Shown here one piece after another: positions 9,913 through 18,409 of a stretch of DNA of 64,000 nt; the first letter of the stretch is position 1; each line of letters starts with the position of its first letter. This DNA is from Trichococcus ilyis (GTDB taxonomy: Bacteria > Bacillota > Bacilli > Lactobacillales > Aerococcaceae), in NCBI RefSeq assembly GCF_900109135.1, contig NZ_FNYT01000004.1:1-64000 (forward strand). Reading direction: 5' to 3'. The notes beneath the pieces were generated by a model that was not told the origin of the DNA, did no database searches, and was given only the letters and a program-made list of their open reading frames with translations. The translations under genes were made by a program, and so were the position numbers.

Positions 9913-10487
9913 TCGATCACTCCTTTTGAGGAAGGCAAGCGCTGCACATCCGAATCGGCCATCGCGATGCGCAGGCTTTGCGCAAAGGCTTTGAAGATGG
10001 CTTCGATTTCGTGGTGCGTGTTGCCGCCGCGGATCAGATCGATATGGGCCGTGTAGCGGGCATTGATGACCAACCCGTGGAAGAATTCCTCCACCAGCTC
10101 CACATCGAAGCTGCCGACTTTTTCTTTCGAAAAATCGGCATTAAAGCTCAGATAAGGGCGGCCGCTGATGTCGATGACGGAACGGGCCAAAGTTTCATCC
10201 ATCGGCACATATGCGCTACCGTAGCGGTTGATCGCCCCTTTATCCTGACCCAATTCAGCCAACAGCTGCCCAAGGACGATCCCGACATCCTCTGTCGTGT
10301 GGTGGTCGTCCACATCCGTATCGCCGTCCACCTGCACATCCAAAACGAAGTGGCCGTGGAAAGCGAGCAGATCCAGCATATGATTCAGGAAGCCCACACC
10401 CGTATTGATGACGGAAGGCTCCAGCCCTCTTTTCAAGGTGATGGCGATTTTCGTTTCTTTGGTAATACGCTCTTTAGATACGCTCAC
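9909..10487 (-). CDS. hisB: Imidazoleglycerol-phosphate dehydratase
   Basis: Mn-dependent dehydratase making imidazole acetol phosphate. This is the monofunctional form (about 192 residues); the phosphatase is separate (hisK). The His-rich metal sites HMLDLLAFHG and DVDDHHTTEDVG are intact, as is EEFFHGL near the C-terminus. The GTG at 10487 is preferred: it overlaps the hisC stop as GTGA, matching the ATGA overlaps elsewhere in the operon, and GGAGAG lies 7 bases before it. An ATG at 10502 would add five residues but has no clear ribosome binding site. Confidence 0.94.
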   Translation of the reverse strand: MSVSKERITKETKIAITLKRGLEPSVINTGVGFLNHMLDLLAFHGHFVLDVQVDGDTDVDDHHTTEDVGIVLGQLLAELGQDKGAINRYGSAYVPMDETLARSVIDISGRPYLSFNADFSKEKVGSFDVELVEEFFHGLVINARYTAHIDLIRGGNTHHEIEAIFKAFAQSLRIAMADSDVQRLPSSKGVIE

Positions 10488-11482
10488 AGCTGTTCTCTCC
10501 ATTCTCTGATGATTTCGGCTAAGGCATCCAGCTGTTCATCCGTGGCGATCGAATAACGGACGGCCTTTTCGATGCACGGGATGCCTGATTTTTCATACGT
10601 ACGCGGCTGATAGCCGTGGTCGATGATCCATTGGCCCAACGCAGGCGCCAATTCACCGTAAGTGAAGACGAAATTCGTTTCGCTCGGCAGGACCGAAAGG
10701 ATAGCGCCGACTTCTTCATTGAAGATTTTCTTCAATTTGGCGGAAAGGCGGCGCTGGTCGGCCATAAAGGCACGCAGCCTCTCCGGATGCTCCAGCAAAA
10801 AGGCCGCGATGCTCAAAGACAGCGTATTGAGCGGATAGGGATGGGCGATGGAGTTCAGCAGCTGCATCGTCTTCTCCGTCGAACTGGCGATGCCGATGCG
10901 CAATCCGGCCAAGCCGTAGATTTTTGATAAAGTACGCAAAAGGATGACATGGTCGCCGACCGGCCGAGCCGGTGGATTGTCCACGAAATCCATATAGGCC
11001 TCATCCAAAATCAGATAGCCGCCGTACTGAGCCAAAAGGTCCGCCGTTTTTTGGATGAACGCGGCAGGATGCAGTCCCCCCAGCGGGTTGTTCGGTTGCG
11101 AAACAATAAAATAGGAAGGTTTTTCCTTCTCGATGACGGCATACACTTGCTCATAGTCGAAGGAATAATCCGCTCGGCAAGGCACTTTGATGATTTCGCG
11201 CTGGAATTGCGCGGCGTACTCTTCGTACATCACAAAATCCGGCTCCAGCATCAGGATCGGCCCATCACCCAAAAGAATCGTGCACTTCTGGATCCATTCA
11301 TCCGATCCGTTGGCAAAAGCGATCAGGGCGGGATCCTCGCCGTGGAAAGCGGCGTACGCTTCCGTCAAGCGGTCGATGGCATCGTCCGTATATTCCTGGA
11401 AGCGCGTCGCCACGGCTATTTCCGCAATTTCTTCATCCGTCAGTGCACGGATGGGACTTTCATTTTTGTTGATGCGGATCAT
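10484..11482 (-). CDS. hisC: Histidinol-phosphate aminotransferase
   Basis: PLP-dependent fold-type I aminotransferase converting imidazole acetol phosphate to histidinol phosphate. 332 residues, somewhat shorter than the common 350-360. The PLP lysine is Lys187 in LRTLSKIYGLAGLRIG; SQPNNPLGG and LILDEAYMDF (Asp for the pyridine nitrogen) are intact. GGGGGCGACAA precedes the ATG. It overlaps hisD by 4 bases and hisB by 4 bases. Its place in the his operon makes the substrate call firm. Confidence 0.95.
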   Translation of the reverse strand: MIRINKNESPIRALTDEEIAEIAVATRFQEYTDDAIDRLTEAYAAFHGEDPALIAFANGSDEWIQKCTILLGDGPILMLEPDFVMYEEYAAQFQREIIKVPCRADYSFDYEQVYAVIEKEKPSYFIVSQPNNPLGGLHPAAFIQKTADLLAQYGGYLILDEAYMDFVDNPPARPVGDHVILLRTLSKIYGLAGLRIGIASSTEKTMQLLNSIAHPYPLNTLSLSIAAFLLEHPERLRAFMADQRRLSAKLKKIFNEEVGAILSVLPSETNFVFTYGELAPALGQWIIDHGYQPRTYEKSGIPCIEKAVRYSIATDEQLDALAEIIREWREQL

Positions 11483-12729
11483 TTGTCGCCCCCCATTCTG
11501 ACGGCCAGTGAATCGTGGTGGGCCTGCAGCGATTCTTCGGTTGCGATCAGCATCCCGGCAGGAGCCATTTTCCGGAACGTTTCTTTTTTCAGGTTCAGGA
11601 CAGAGTTCGGGCGCAGGAAGTCATTGACGGACAAGCCGTTAGCAAAACGGGCATTGCCTCCGGTAGGCAGCACATGGCTCGGACCGGCAACATAATCCCC
11701 GATTGCTTCCGGCGAATATTCGCCGATGAAGATCGCTCCGGCCGTCTGGATGGCATCGATGTAATCTTCGGCGTCTTTTGTCTGGATCGAGACGTGCTCG
11801 CCGGCGATCAGATTCACGACTTCGATGTTTTCTTCCTTGCCGCTCGTCAGAATCGGGAAGTGGTTGTGCTTCAGGCTTTCGTCGATGACTTGGATGCGGC
11901 TTTGTTTGGCTTTCTGGACAAGCAATTCGGCTTCGATGGCAGCCAATTTTTCTTCGTTGTCGCAGACAAGGAAAGTGCGGGCCAACTCATCATGCTCGGC
12001 TTGCGCCAGCAGGTCGACGGCCACCCATTCGTTGTTCGCCGTTTCGTCGACGACTACGACGATTTCGGATGGTCCGGCGATCGAATCGATGCCGACATCC
12101 CCATAGACCAATTTTTTCGCCAAGGCGACATATTGATTCCCGGGTCCGACGATTTTGTCGACGCGCGGAATCGTTTCCGTTCCGTAGGCCAAGGCCGCAA
12201 CGGCTTGAGCGCCGCCGACCTGATAGACGTGCGTGACATCACAAATGTAGCAAGCAGCCAACGTCGCCTGGTTGATGGCGGTTTTTTGCGGCGGCGTCAC
12301 AACGATCGTCTCCTTCACGCCCGCTACATTGGCCAACACGGCAGTCATCAACACGGTGGAAGGATAACTCGCTTTGCCGCCCGGCACATAGATGCCGACT
12401 TTATTCAGCGGATGGATCTTTTGGTACAGCTCACTCGCGGGTGATTGCTGCCATTTGATGCTTTCCTGGTAGACCGTGATGTTGTCGCGGGCTTCCTCCA
12501 GAGCGGCGCGCAAGTCCGCATCCAAGGTGTCGTAGGCTTCTTTGATGACGCTCTGCGGCACTTCCAATTCCGTGATGTCGGCCCCATCAAAACGTTTTGC
12601 GTATTCGAACAGAGCCGCATCGCCTTTTTCCTGGACCGTCTGGATGATTTCCATCACGGCTTGCGTCTTCGAAAAGTCGATTGTATTTTTGGTTTTGTAT
12701 GCTTCTTTGAATGTTTTAGTTGTGTACAT
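11479..12729 (-). CDS. hisD: Histidinol dehydrogenase
   Basis: Zn- and NAD-dependent enzyme for the last two oxidations from histidinol to histidine. 416 residues, normal. Family blocks are intact: YVPGGKASYPSTVLMTAVLANVAGV, VAALAYGTETIPRVDKIVGPGNQYV, the zinc-site segment AQAEHDELA, GEHVSIQT, and AGPSHVLPTGGNARF. The ATG has GGTGAAGGA just upstream and overlaps the end of hisG by 14 bases. Confidence 0.97.
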   Translation of the reverse strand: MYTTKTFKEAYKTKNTIDFSKTQAVMEIIQTVQEKGDAALFEYAKRFDGADITELEVPQSVIKEAYDTLDADLRAALEEARDNITVYQESIKWQQSPASELYQKIHPLNKVGIYVPGGKASYPSTVLMTAVLANVAGVKETIVVTPPQKTAINQATLAACYICDVTHVYQVGGAQAVAALAYGTETIPRVDKIVGPGNQYVALAKKLVYGDVGIDSIAGPSEIVVVVDETANNEWVAVDLLAQAEHDELARTFLVCDNEEKLAAIEAELLVQKAKQSRIQVIDESLKHNHFPILTSGKEENIEVVNLIAGEHVSIQTKDAEDYIDAIQTAGAIFIGEYSPEAIGDYVAGPSHVLPTGGNARFANGLSVNDFLRPNSVLNLKKETFRKMAPAGMLIATEESLQAHHDSLAVRMGGDK

Positions 12730-13333
12730 TATCCTTCACCTTCAATTGATTGATTATAGTCTGGATTTCATCATATTTGGAGAAATAAGCATGCTTGTTC
12801 GAAATAAGGCGTGCATTGATTTCGTCAAGCCGGACTTGTTCACTCAACCCGTTATCATGCAGGGTTTTGCCGGATTGGACGATATCCATGATGGCATCAG
12901 CCATATCAATGGTTGCGGCCAGTTCAACCGACCCCTTCAGCGCGATGATTTTCACTGGCTGCTTGATGGAATCGAAATATTGTCTGGTGTAGTTCACGTA
13001 CTTCGTCGCAACAACTGGATAAACATCCTTCTTCTCTTTGCTGGCGATGGCGAAATGGCAGTAACCGAACGGCAGATCCATCAGATTGTTGATGTTGCAG
13101 TTCTGTTCGATCAGAATATCGCTTCCGGTGATGCCCAAGTCCGCGATCCCTTCCTCCACATATACAGGCACATCTTCCCCCTTCACCAAAATGAAGCGGA
13201 TGTCCTCTGTCTGAATGACCAATTCCCGAGAAACGGACTTCAATGCTGTCGACCATTCGGTCAGGTTGATTTCATCCAAATATTGGATGAAATCCTTAAG
13301 CTGTCTGCCTTTTGATAGCGCGATGGTAATCAT
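12716..13333 (-). CDS. hisG: ATP phosphoribosyltransferase, short (HisG-S) catalytic subunit
   Basis: Commits ATP and PRPP to histidine synthesis. At 205 residues it is the short form without the C-terminal regulatory domain, which works in a hetero-octamer with HisZ. Blocks seen: ITIALSKGRQL at the N-terminus, DLGITGSDIL, and the PRPP loop region VELAATIDMADAIMDIVQSGKTL. GGAGGG lies 7 bases upstream of the ATG. The adjacent hisZ supplies the partner, the usual site of histidine feedback. Confidence 0.96.
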   Translation of the reverse strand: MITIALSKGRQLKDFIQYLDEINLTEWSTALKSVSRELVIQTEDIRFILVKGEDVPVYVEEGIADLGITGSDILIEQNCNINNLMDLPFGYCHFAIASKEKKDVYPVVATKYVNYTRQYFDSIKQPVKIIALKGSVELAATIDMADAIMDIVQSGKTLHDNGLSEQVRLDEINARLISNKHAYFSKYDEIQTIINQLKVKDNVHN

Positions 13334-13345
13334 TTTTTCCCTCCG

Positions 13346-14176
13346 TTAATTGTTGATGGCCATTCCAAATGCTTTGGAAGAGCTTGTATATTGACCGCCC
13401 GATGCTACGGGTTCCGTTTGGTTTTCTCCGTACAGCTGAATAAAGATTCCCTTGTAGTAGGATTGGTTCGGCAATGCCAGCATATCCGCGTAGACGTAAT
13501 CCACGTTCTTGCTTTTCAGCGTCGCCTCCCATTCCGCCAGTTCATCCAAATGTCTAGTCAGTTCCGGATAATTCTCTTTCAGGTAGCTGGCCTGTTCGGT
13601 AGGCGCTTGGTCCATCAGGCCGATCAGCGGGTGATCCGCTCCCAAACGATGCTTCAGAGCATCCTGGTTTCTTTCGCAGATGAACTTGCGGACGGAAGGA
13701 TCTTCCAGCTCACGCGGGCTCAGCATTTTTTTCAATAATTTATTATGGCTGACTACAGCAACCGATAAGGAAAGGTTCAGTTCCTTTTCCATGAATGTGA
13801 TCATATCGCCCAAAACCTCGATCTGTTTGGGAATCGAATCGGTAAAAGTTTCCACACCCAACTGATGACGCTCTTTCTGCAGCGAATAGACCGGGCCGGA
13901 GTAGGCTATTTTATCGGCGCGCAAATGGTACTGCTTGCGGTATCTCACGATGGCATTCGTCCAGTCACTGCGCAGGGCGAAAAGTTTATCACCGCTCTGC
14001 CACTTATGCCGGTTCAGCATCAGGTGCAAGTCATCATGAGACAGTTGTGTCCACTCAAATTTCTCTACGACTCCCAGGTCGATCAGATCGTACCCTAAGT
14101 GGTGGAAATGATGGAGAAACCCCATCTCTCTCTGTTTCTTCGCCAGCAACGATTCATTCGTCATCATTTCGTCCAA
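13346..14176 (-). CDS. hisZ: ATP phosphoribosyltransferase regulatory subunit (short HisZ)
   Basis: Histidyl-tRNA-synthetase-like paralogue that activates HisG-S and carries feedback inhibition. Class II motifs are seen in FALRSDWTNAIVRYRK (motif 2-like) and YSGPVYSLQKERHQLGVETF. At 276 residues it is shorter than typical HisZ (about 320-390) and has only a reduced C-terminal part (PVASGGQYTS). The start is probably TTG at 14176, with GGGAG 9 bases before it; an ATG 9 bases further in lies too far from it. It is the first gene of the his operon. Confidence 0.88.
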   Translation of the reverse strand: MDEMMTNESLLAKKQREMGFLHHFHHLGYDLIDLGVVEKFEWTQLSHDDLHLMLNRHKWQSGDKLFALRSDWTNAIVRYRKQYHLRADKIAYSGPVYSLQKERHQLGVETFTDSIPKQIEVLGDMITFMEKELNLSLSVAVVSHNKLLKKMLSPRELEDPSVRKFICERNQDALKHRLGADHPLIGLMDQAPTEQASYLKENYPELTRHLDELAEWEATLKSKNVDYVYADMLALPNQSYYKGIFIQLYGENQTEPVASGGQYTSSSKAFGMAINN

Positions 14177-14211
14177 ACTGTCTCACTCCCATTTCTTTTT
14201 GATAAGTCATC

Positions 14212-14241
14212 TGGTATCCTTAGAATATCGTTAGAATACCA
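14212..14241. promoter_or_regulatory. Candidate operator between hisZ and hisK
   Basis: The 30 bases start with TGGTAT and end with ATACCA (perfect inverted arms) and contain two direct copies of TTAGAATA (14220-14227 and 14231-14238). It sits 36 bases before the his operon start and about 85 before hisK, so one protein could control both. No T-box leader is present; the gap is only 150 bases. The regulator is not known from this window. Confidence 0.5.
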
Positions 14242-14326
14242 TTAAACGTTGATGTTATCATACCATAGAAAGCTGCCACATTGTATCCTAAATTGATGAC
14301 ACTTTAAGAAGGAAGGAAGATAGAAG

Positions 14327-15133
14327 ATGCTCAGCGACAGACACGTCCACACCCCCTATTGCCTGCATGGTTCATCCGATGCTTTAGAAAACTATGTGAA
14401 GGTTGCCATCGAAGCAGGCCTCGAATCAATCACATTCACGGAACATGCACCTTTACCGATGGAAGATCCGCTGCCCGACAAAGACAGCTCGATGCGCCCC
14501 GAAGATGTCGAAGCTTACCTTGCAGATGTCCGCTCGCTCGCAAAAAAATATCACGGCATCATCGATATTCATGCCGGTTTTGAGTTGGATTATCTGGAAG
14601 GAAAAGAAGCGGAAACGCGCGCTTTTCTGGAAAAATACCCGGAAACGGTCCCGCACTCGATCCTGAGCGTGCATTTTGTACAGCTCGCTCCTGAAGAATA
14701 CTTCTGCATCGATCTGGATCGCGAATCATTCACGCAAAAAGGAGCGGAGATCGGCTACGAAACGCTCTATACGCTTTACGAAGCGGCTGTCAAAAAAGCT
14801 TTGGCGCTTCCGTACGGGGAGCTGACGCCGAAAAAGATCGGCCACATCAACCTGATCCATAAATTCCAAAAAGCCTACAGCGTCAGCGACCCGATCGACT
14901 GGAAGCTGCTTTTGGACACGGTGAAGGCGAGCGGATACATGCTCGATTACAATTTTGCCGGCATCGACAAACCGGATTACGGCAAAACCTATCCGGATCC
15001 GGAAATGATGGCCTACGCCATCAAGATCGGCATCCCCTACGAAAAGGGGTCGGACGCCCATGCCTCCCACGAAGTCGCCCGCTATTTCGGAACGGCAACA
15101 GAAACGGAATACGATGACTGGAAGGAAGCCTGA
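14327..15133 (+). CDS. hisK: Histidinol-phosphatase, PHP family
   Basis: Removes phosphate from histidinol phosphate, supplying the step missing from the monofunctional HisB. The 268 residues show the PHP metal-site motifs: DRHVHTPYC at the N-terminus, FTEHAP, DIHAGFELDY, SVHFV and the terminal KGSDAHASHEV. GAAGGAAGGAAG precedes the ATG. It is divergent from the his operon, sharing a 150-base intergenic region with the candidate operator. Confidence 0.92.
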   Translation: MLSDRHVHTPYCLHGSSDALENYVKVAIEAGLESITFTEHAPLPMEDPLPDKDSSMRPEDVEAYLADVRSLAKKYHGIIDIHAGFELDYLEGKEAETRAFLEKYPETVPHSILSVHFVQLAPEEYFCIDLDRESFTQKGAEIGYETLYTLYEAAVKKALALPYGELTPKKIGHINLIHKFQKAYSVSDPIDWKLLLDTVKASGYMLDYNFAGIDKPDYGKTYPDPEMMAYAIKIGIPYEKGSDAHASHEVARYFGTATETEYDDWKEA

Positions 15134-15149
15134 AAAGGCTTCTTTTTTT
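15124..15149 (+). terminator. Rho-independent terminator of hisK
   Basis: GGAAGCC pairs with GGCTTC around TGAAAA, followed by seven T; it overlaps the end of hisK. Confidence 0.85.
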
Positions 15150-15231
15150 GCTCTGTTCCATCGGCACCAAGCTTTGCGGATTGAATTTTCTGCTCAATAC
15201 TGGTACATTTATCTAGTAATAAAAATAATGA

Positions 15232-15254
15232 TATCTAGTTTTAAAAACCAGATA
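15232..15254. promoter_or_regulatory. Near-perfect 23-base palindrome before the DUF1836 gene
   Basis: TATCT(A)GTTTT(A)AAAAC(C)AGATA reads almost the same on both strands and ends 32 bases before the GTG start of the next gene. TATCTAGT also occurs at 15210-15217. It looks like a dimer-binding operator; autoregulation by the DUF1836 protein (a MerR-like fold in some models) is only a guess. Confidence 0.45.
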
Positions 15255-15286
15255 AAATCCCTCCATTCCAGAAAGCAGGTTGTGCC

Positions 15287-15862
15287 GTGAAGCTTAAACC
15301 AGAGTTGAAAGAATATCAGCAGCAGCTGTTGGCCCTGGCATTCATCCGTTTTGATGACTTGCCCGATTTCGGCATCTACAGCGACCAAGTGATCGCCATC
15401 ATCGAAAAACAGTTGAGTTTCCTGAACGCAACCCAGGAAGAACGCATCATCACACCGGCCATGATCAATAATTACGTCAAACTGCAGCTGATCGATAGGC
15501 CGGTGAAAAAGAAATATTTCAAAACCCACATCGCCCAATTGATCGTCATCACCTTGCTGAAACAGGTATTGCCCTTGTCGGAGGTGAAGAAAGGCTTGGA
15601 TCTGCAGGTCTCCATCCGCGGTTTCCGGATAGCCTACGATACTTTCTGCCAGGAACTGGAATACGCCTTCCGGATGCTCTTCCGCGATCTCGACAAGAAG
15701 GAACATTTCACCTATACCCTGGAGGATATCCACAGCGAAAACATCGCACTGAAAATGATCACGCTGTCGTTGGCTTCAAAACTGTTGACCCAAAAAATCA
15801 TTCTGGTGGATGGCGTCAGCCGCGCATCCCAAAAAGGAGAAGAAACTAATGATGAAAGCTAA
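15287..15862 (+). CDS. DUF1836 family protein
   Basis: Soluble 191-residue protein of a family found widely in Firmicutes and usually paired with degV. The pattern is typical: YSDQVIAIIEKQL, then ITPAMINNYVKLQLIDRPVKKKYFKTHIAQLIVITLLKQVLPLSEV, which reads like a winged-helix/MerR-type DNA-binding segment (roughly residues 64-107). It starts with GTG after AGGTTG. It overlaps the start of the DegV gene by 14 bases, so the two are translationally coupled. Biochemical role not established. Confidence 0.85.
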   Translation: MKLKPELKEYQQQLLALAFIRFDDLPDFGIYSDQVIAIIEKQLSFLNATQEERIITPAMINNYVKLQLIDRPVKKKYFKTHIAQLIVITLLKQVLPLSEVKKGLDLQVSIRGFRIAYDTFCQELEYAFRMLFRDLDKKEHFTYTLEDIHSENIALKMITLSLASKLLTQKIILVDGVSRASQKGEETNDES

Positions 15863-16712
15863 TTCCATTGCCGTCCTGGCTGATTCCTGCAACGATATCC
15901 CGCAGGAACTGCTCGACAAATACCATATCTACACCTTGCCGTTGATGATTAACTATAGGGACGCCAGCTATCGCGATCGGATCGATATCACACCGGAGCA
16001 GGTCTACGAAAGATTCCAGGAAGAGATCCCGAAAACAAGCCTGCCTTTGCCGGAAACGATTGCCGACACATTCGCCAAAATCAAAGCGGACGGCTTCGAC
16101 AAAGTCATCGTATCCGCCATTTCCAGCGGTTTGAGCGGCACTTGTCAAGCAATCAAGTTAGTGGCGGAAGATATGACTGATATGCAGATCGTCGTCATTG
16201 ACACCCTGAATATCGCCATCGCATCCGGCTTCGTAGCGCTTTATGCTGCCGAACTGATCGAAAAAGGACTTCCGTTCGATGAAGTCGCTTCAGAAACACA
16301 AGCAGCCGTGAAGCGCTCCACCATCCTGTTCGGGGTCGGCACTTTGGAGTATCTGATAAAAGGCGGCCGCATCGGCAAGGTTTCCGGGATTTTGGGGAGT
16401 GCCCTGAACATCAAACCGATCATCTCCTGCAACGAAGACGGAATCTACGATACCGTCGCGAAAGTCCGCGGCCGAAAGCAAAGCCTCCAAAAACTCATCG
16501 ACATGACCCGTGAAAAACTGGGTCAGCACAAAAATTACTACCTTTCCATCTGCCATGGGGATGCCTATGAAGAGATGCTCCTCATCAAAGAACAGCTGAA
16601 GGATCTGGTGGCCGGAGCCAAAATCTACGCGGAGGGCCAAATCTCGCCGGTACTGGGCGTCCACACCGGCCCCGGATTACTGGGTGTCGGAATAATGGTG
16701 CTGGAAGACTAA
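15849..16712 (+). CDS. DegV family fatty-acid-binding protein
   Basis: 287-residue two-domain protein of the DegV/FakB type, which binds fatty acids and in some Firmicutes presents them to the kinase FakA. Diagnostic stretches: VLADSCNDIPQELL at the N-terminus, the TSLP segment KTSLPLPETI, SSGLSGTCQA, and GTLEYLIKGGRIGKV. The start ATG at 15849 has AAGGAGAAG before it. It is coupled to the DUF1836 gene. Which lipid it binds is unknown; no fakA is in view. Confidence 0.9.
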   Translation: MMKANSIAVLADSCNDIPQELLDKYHIYTLPLMINYRDASYRDRIDITPEQVYERFQEEIPKTSLPLPETIADTFAKIKADGFDKVIVSAISSGLSGTCQAIKLVAEDMTDMQIVVIDTLNIAIASGFVALYAAELIEKGLPFDEVASETQAAVKRSTILFGVGTLEYLIKGGRIGKVSGILGSALNIKPIISCNEDGIYDTVAKVRGRKQSLQKLIDMTREKLGQHKNYYLSICHGDAYEEMLLIKEQLKDLVAGAKIYAEGQISPVLGVHTGPGLLGVGIMVLED

Positions 16713-16859
16713 AGAGTGTGATGATTCGCGGGAGGGGATGAGCACTAAGAGGCGATTACGAGAACGGGCGCTTTTTGCCCGTGACGTAATCGCAGCTTAG
16801 GCACAGATTTCTGGGATTCAGAACACGTTTGAGTAGAGTGTGATGAATCGCGGGAGGGG
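16713..16859 (+). repeat. Structured intergenic repeat, copy B (module X only)
   Basis: Begins one base after the degV stop. Module X: CTAAG/CTTAG closing stem, AG/AG internal loop, then a stem GCGATTACG/CGTAATCGC with an inner ACGGGC/GCCCGT tip. Flanking words GAGCACTAAGAG and GCACAGATTTCTGGGATTCA are shared with copy C. A 25-base direct repeat with one mismatch (16713-16737 and 16835-16859) brackets the module. Confidence 0.75.
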
Positions 16860-16884
16860 CCGTCTCAAATGAGGCGGTCTTTTT
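16858..16884 (+). terminator. Terminator hairpin after degV
   Basis: GCCGTCTC pairs with GAGGCGGT (one G-U and one other wobble) around AAAT, followed by a five-T run. Confidence 0.65.
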
Positions 16885-16919
16885 GGTGCTTTCCGGCGAG
16901 CGGTGGATGCGCACCCCAG

Positions 16920-16946
16920 CTCCGGTCAGGCCATCGTTCGCCGGAG
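16920..16946. repeat. Single hairpin unit of the CTCCGG palindrome family
   Basis: CTCCGG and CCGGAG are separated by 15 bases. This is the same unit that is tandemly arrayed at 21133-21261, 47063-47188 and 48304-48470. A partial unit (TCCGGCGAG) precedes it at 16892. Confidence 0.6.
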
Positions 16947-16956
16947 TTGCGCGCAA

Positions 16957-16996
16957 AAAAGAGCGGCTTCCTAATTTTTCGGGGCAGCCGCTCTTT
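16957..16996. terminator. Bidirectional terminator between degV and licH
   Basis: AAAGAGCGGCT pairs with AGCCGCTCTTT around a loop of about 17 bases, with an A-run on the left and T-run on the right, between convergent transcription units. Confidence 0.8.
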
Positions 16997-17011
16997 TGAT
17001 TGCTGGATTTG

Positions 17012-18409
17012 TTAATTTGATTTCATCAATTCATCGACATACGCAACTGTTTCCGGTTGATTTGCTTCGATTTCGGCGATTTTCTCTGCGAATTGAGGCA
17101 GATGATCTTTGTGTGCATACAACAATTCATCCAGCAATGTTTTCGCCATCGTACCACCCGGCACTAAAGGATTGATTGTGAAGGCTTGCAATGCTGCACC
17201 GTAGCTGCCTGTAATGGCTGCGCGGATGACTGTCTCTTCCATTGCTTTCATGCCTTGCAATAAACCACGGGCTGCTGAAGGCATTTCACCCCAGTTGTAT
17301 GGCTCCGCACCATGCGCTGTGATCAAAGCTGAGACTTCGACAACGCAATCATAAGGCATGTCATCAATGGTGCCGTTGTTCGCTATCGATACGACCATGT
17401 CCGTGCGTTTGTCGTTTTGGATTGAAGCGATCACTTCGCAGGCTGCATCACTGTAATGTGTACCGCCGCGTTGCGATAATTCCTCAGGCTTGTAGTTCAA
17501 AGCAGGATCTTTATAAAGTTCGAACAGGCGTGTTTCTGTCGCTTTGACGACTTGCGCACGTGTTTCGCCTTTTTCGAATTCTTCGATGGAATGCTTCAGC
17601 ATTTCATCTTCGATATAATAGTAACGGTGGTATCCGCACGGAAGCAATCCTAAGTCTTTCAATTGCTCATAGTGGAATTGTGCGCTGTGGATGTTTTTCA
17701 GATGGTTGTCGTCTTCGCTTTGCTGCGGTCCGTAAACCAGATCAATCACTTCGTCTGTGCGTTCAGCGCCTTTATCATCCCAAATACGGTGCCAGTGGAA
17801 ATGATTGATTCCAGCAAACTTGAACAGCAATTCGTCTTCCGGAATCGACAGTTTTTCGGCTGCGACCTTGCGGTGTCCAATCGGAACATTGCACAATCCG
17901 ATTGTTTTCTTCCAACCAAAATGTTTGATGGCGGCTTCCGTCACCATGCCTGCAGGGTTCGTAAAGTTAATCAACCAGGCATCCGGACATTGTACTTTCA
18001 TATCCGCAATGATTTGGCCGATGATCGGAATAGTACGGAAGGCTTTGAACATTCCGCCTGCACCATTTGTTTCTTGACCCAACACGCCATGGGATAATGG
18101 GATGCGCTCATCTTTGATACGGGCATTCAGCAAACCTACACGGAATTGCGTCGTTACGAAATCCGCATCTTTCAAAGCATTGAAACGATCCAATGTCAAA
18201 TGGACTTCCCAGTCCAAACCAGCCGCCTCAACTTGGCGTTTTGCCATTGCGCCGACGATTTCCAGTTTCTCTTTACCCTCTTCGATATCCACCAACCAAA
18301 TTTCTTTGATCGGCAATTCATCTTTCCGTAAGATGTATCCTTCAATCAATTCCGGTGTGTAACTGGAACCTCCACCAATCGTAACAATCTTCAAGGCTTC
18401 TTTCGACAT
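17012..18409 (-). CDS. licH: GH4 6-phospho-beta-glucosidase
   Basis: NAD- and Mn-dependent glycosidase that cleaves phosphorylated beta-glucosides by an oxidation-elimination route, unlike the GH1 enzymes here. 465 residues, as in CelF/LicH. The Rossmann start is KIVTIGGGSSYTPELIEG; metal and substrate motifs NFTNPAG, GLCNVPIGH and GINHFHW are intact. The ATG start lies after a GGGAGGAAGC motif. It stands alone with its own terminator and a cre-like site about 150 bases upstream. The GH4 call is firm; beta rather than alpha specificity comes from similarity to LicH and the CNVPIG motif. Confidence 0.92.
   Translation of the reverse strand: MSKEALKIVTIGGGSSYTPELIEGYILRKDELPIKEIWLVDIEEGKEKLEIVGAMAKRQVEAAGLDWEVHLTLDRFNALKDADFVTTQFRVGLLNARIKDERIPLSHGVLGQETNGAGGMFKAFRTIPIIGQIIADMKVQCPDAWLINFTNPAGMVTEAAIKHFGWKKTIGLCNVPIGHRKVAAEKLSIPEDELLFKFAGINHFHWHRIWDDKGAERTDEVIDLVYGPQQSEDDNHLKNIHSAQFHYEQLKDLGLLPCGYHRYYYIEDEMLKHSIEEFEKGETRAQVVKATETRLFELYKDPALNYKPEELSQRGGTHYSDAACEVIASIQNDKRTDMVVSIANNGTIDDMPYDCVVEVSALITAHGAEPYNWGEMPSAARGLLQGMKAMEETVIRAAITGSYGAALQAFTINPLVPGGTMAKTLLDELLYAHKDHLPQFAEKIAEIEANQPETVAYVDELMKSN

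Noticed and set aside
8758-10056. 432-codon plus-strand frame opposite hisA, hisH and hisB
   Set aside because: Antisense shadow of three conserved his genes, with low-complexity composition and no start signal.
14177-14326. T-box or histidine attenuator leader
   Set aside because: No AGGGTGG-type T-box bulge, no His-codon leader peptide, and too little room; an operator explains the region better.
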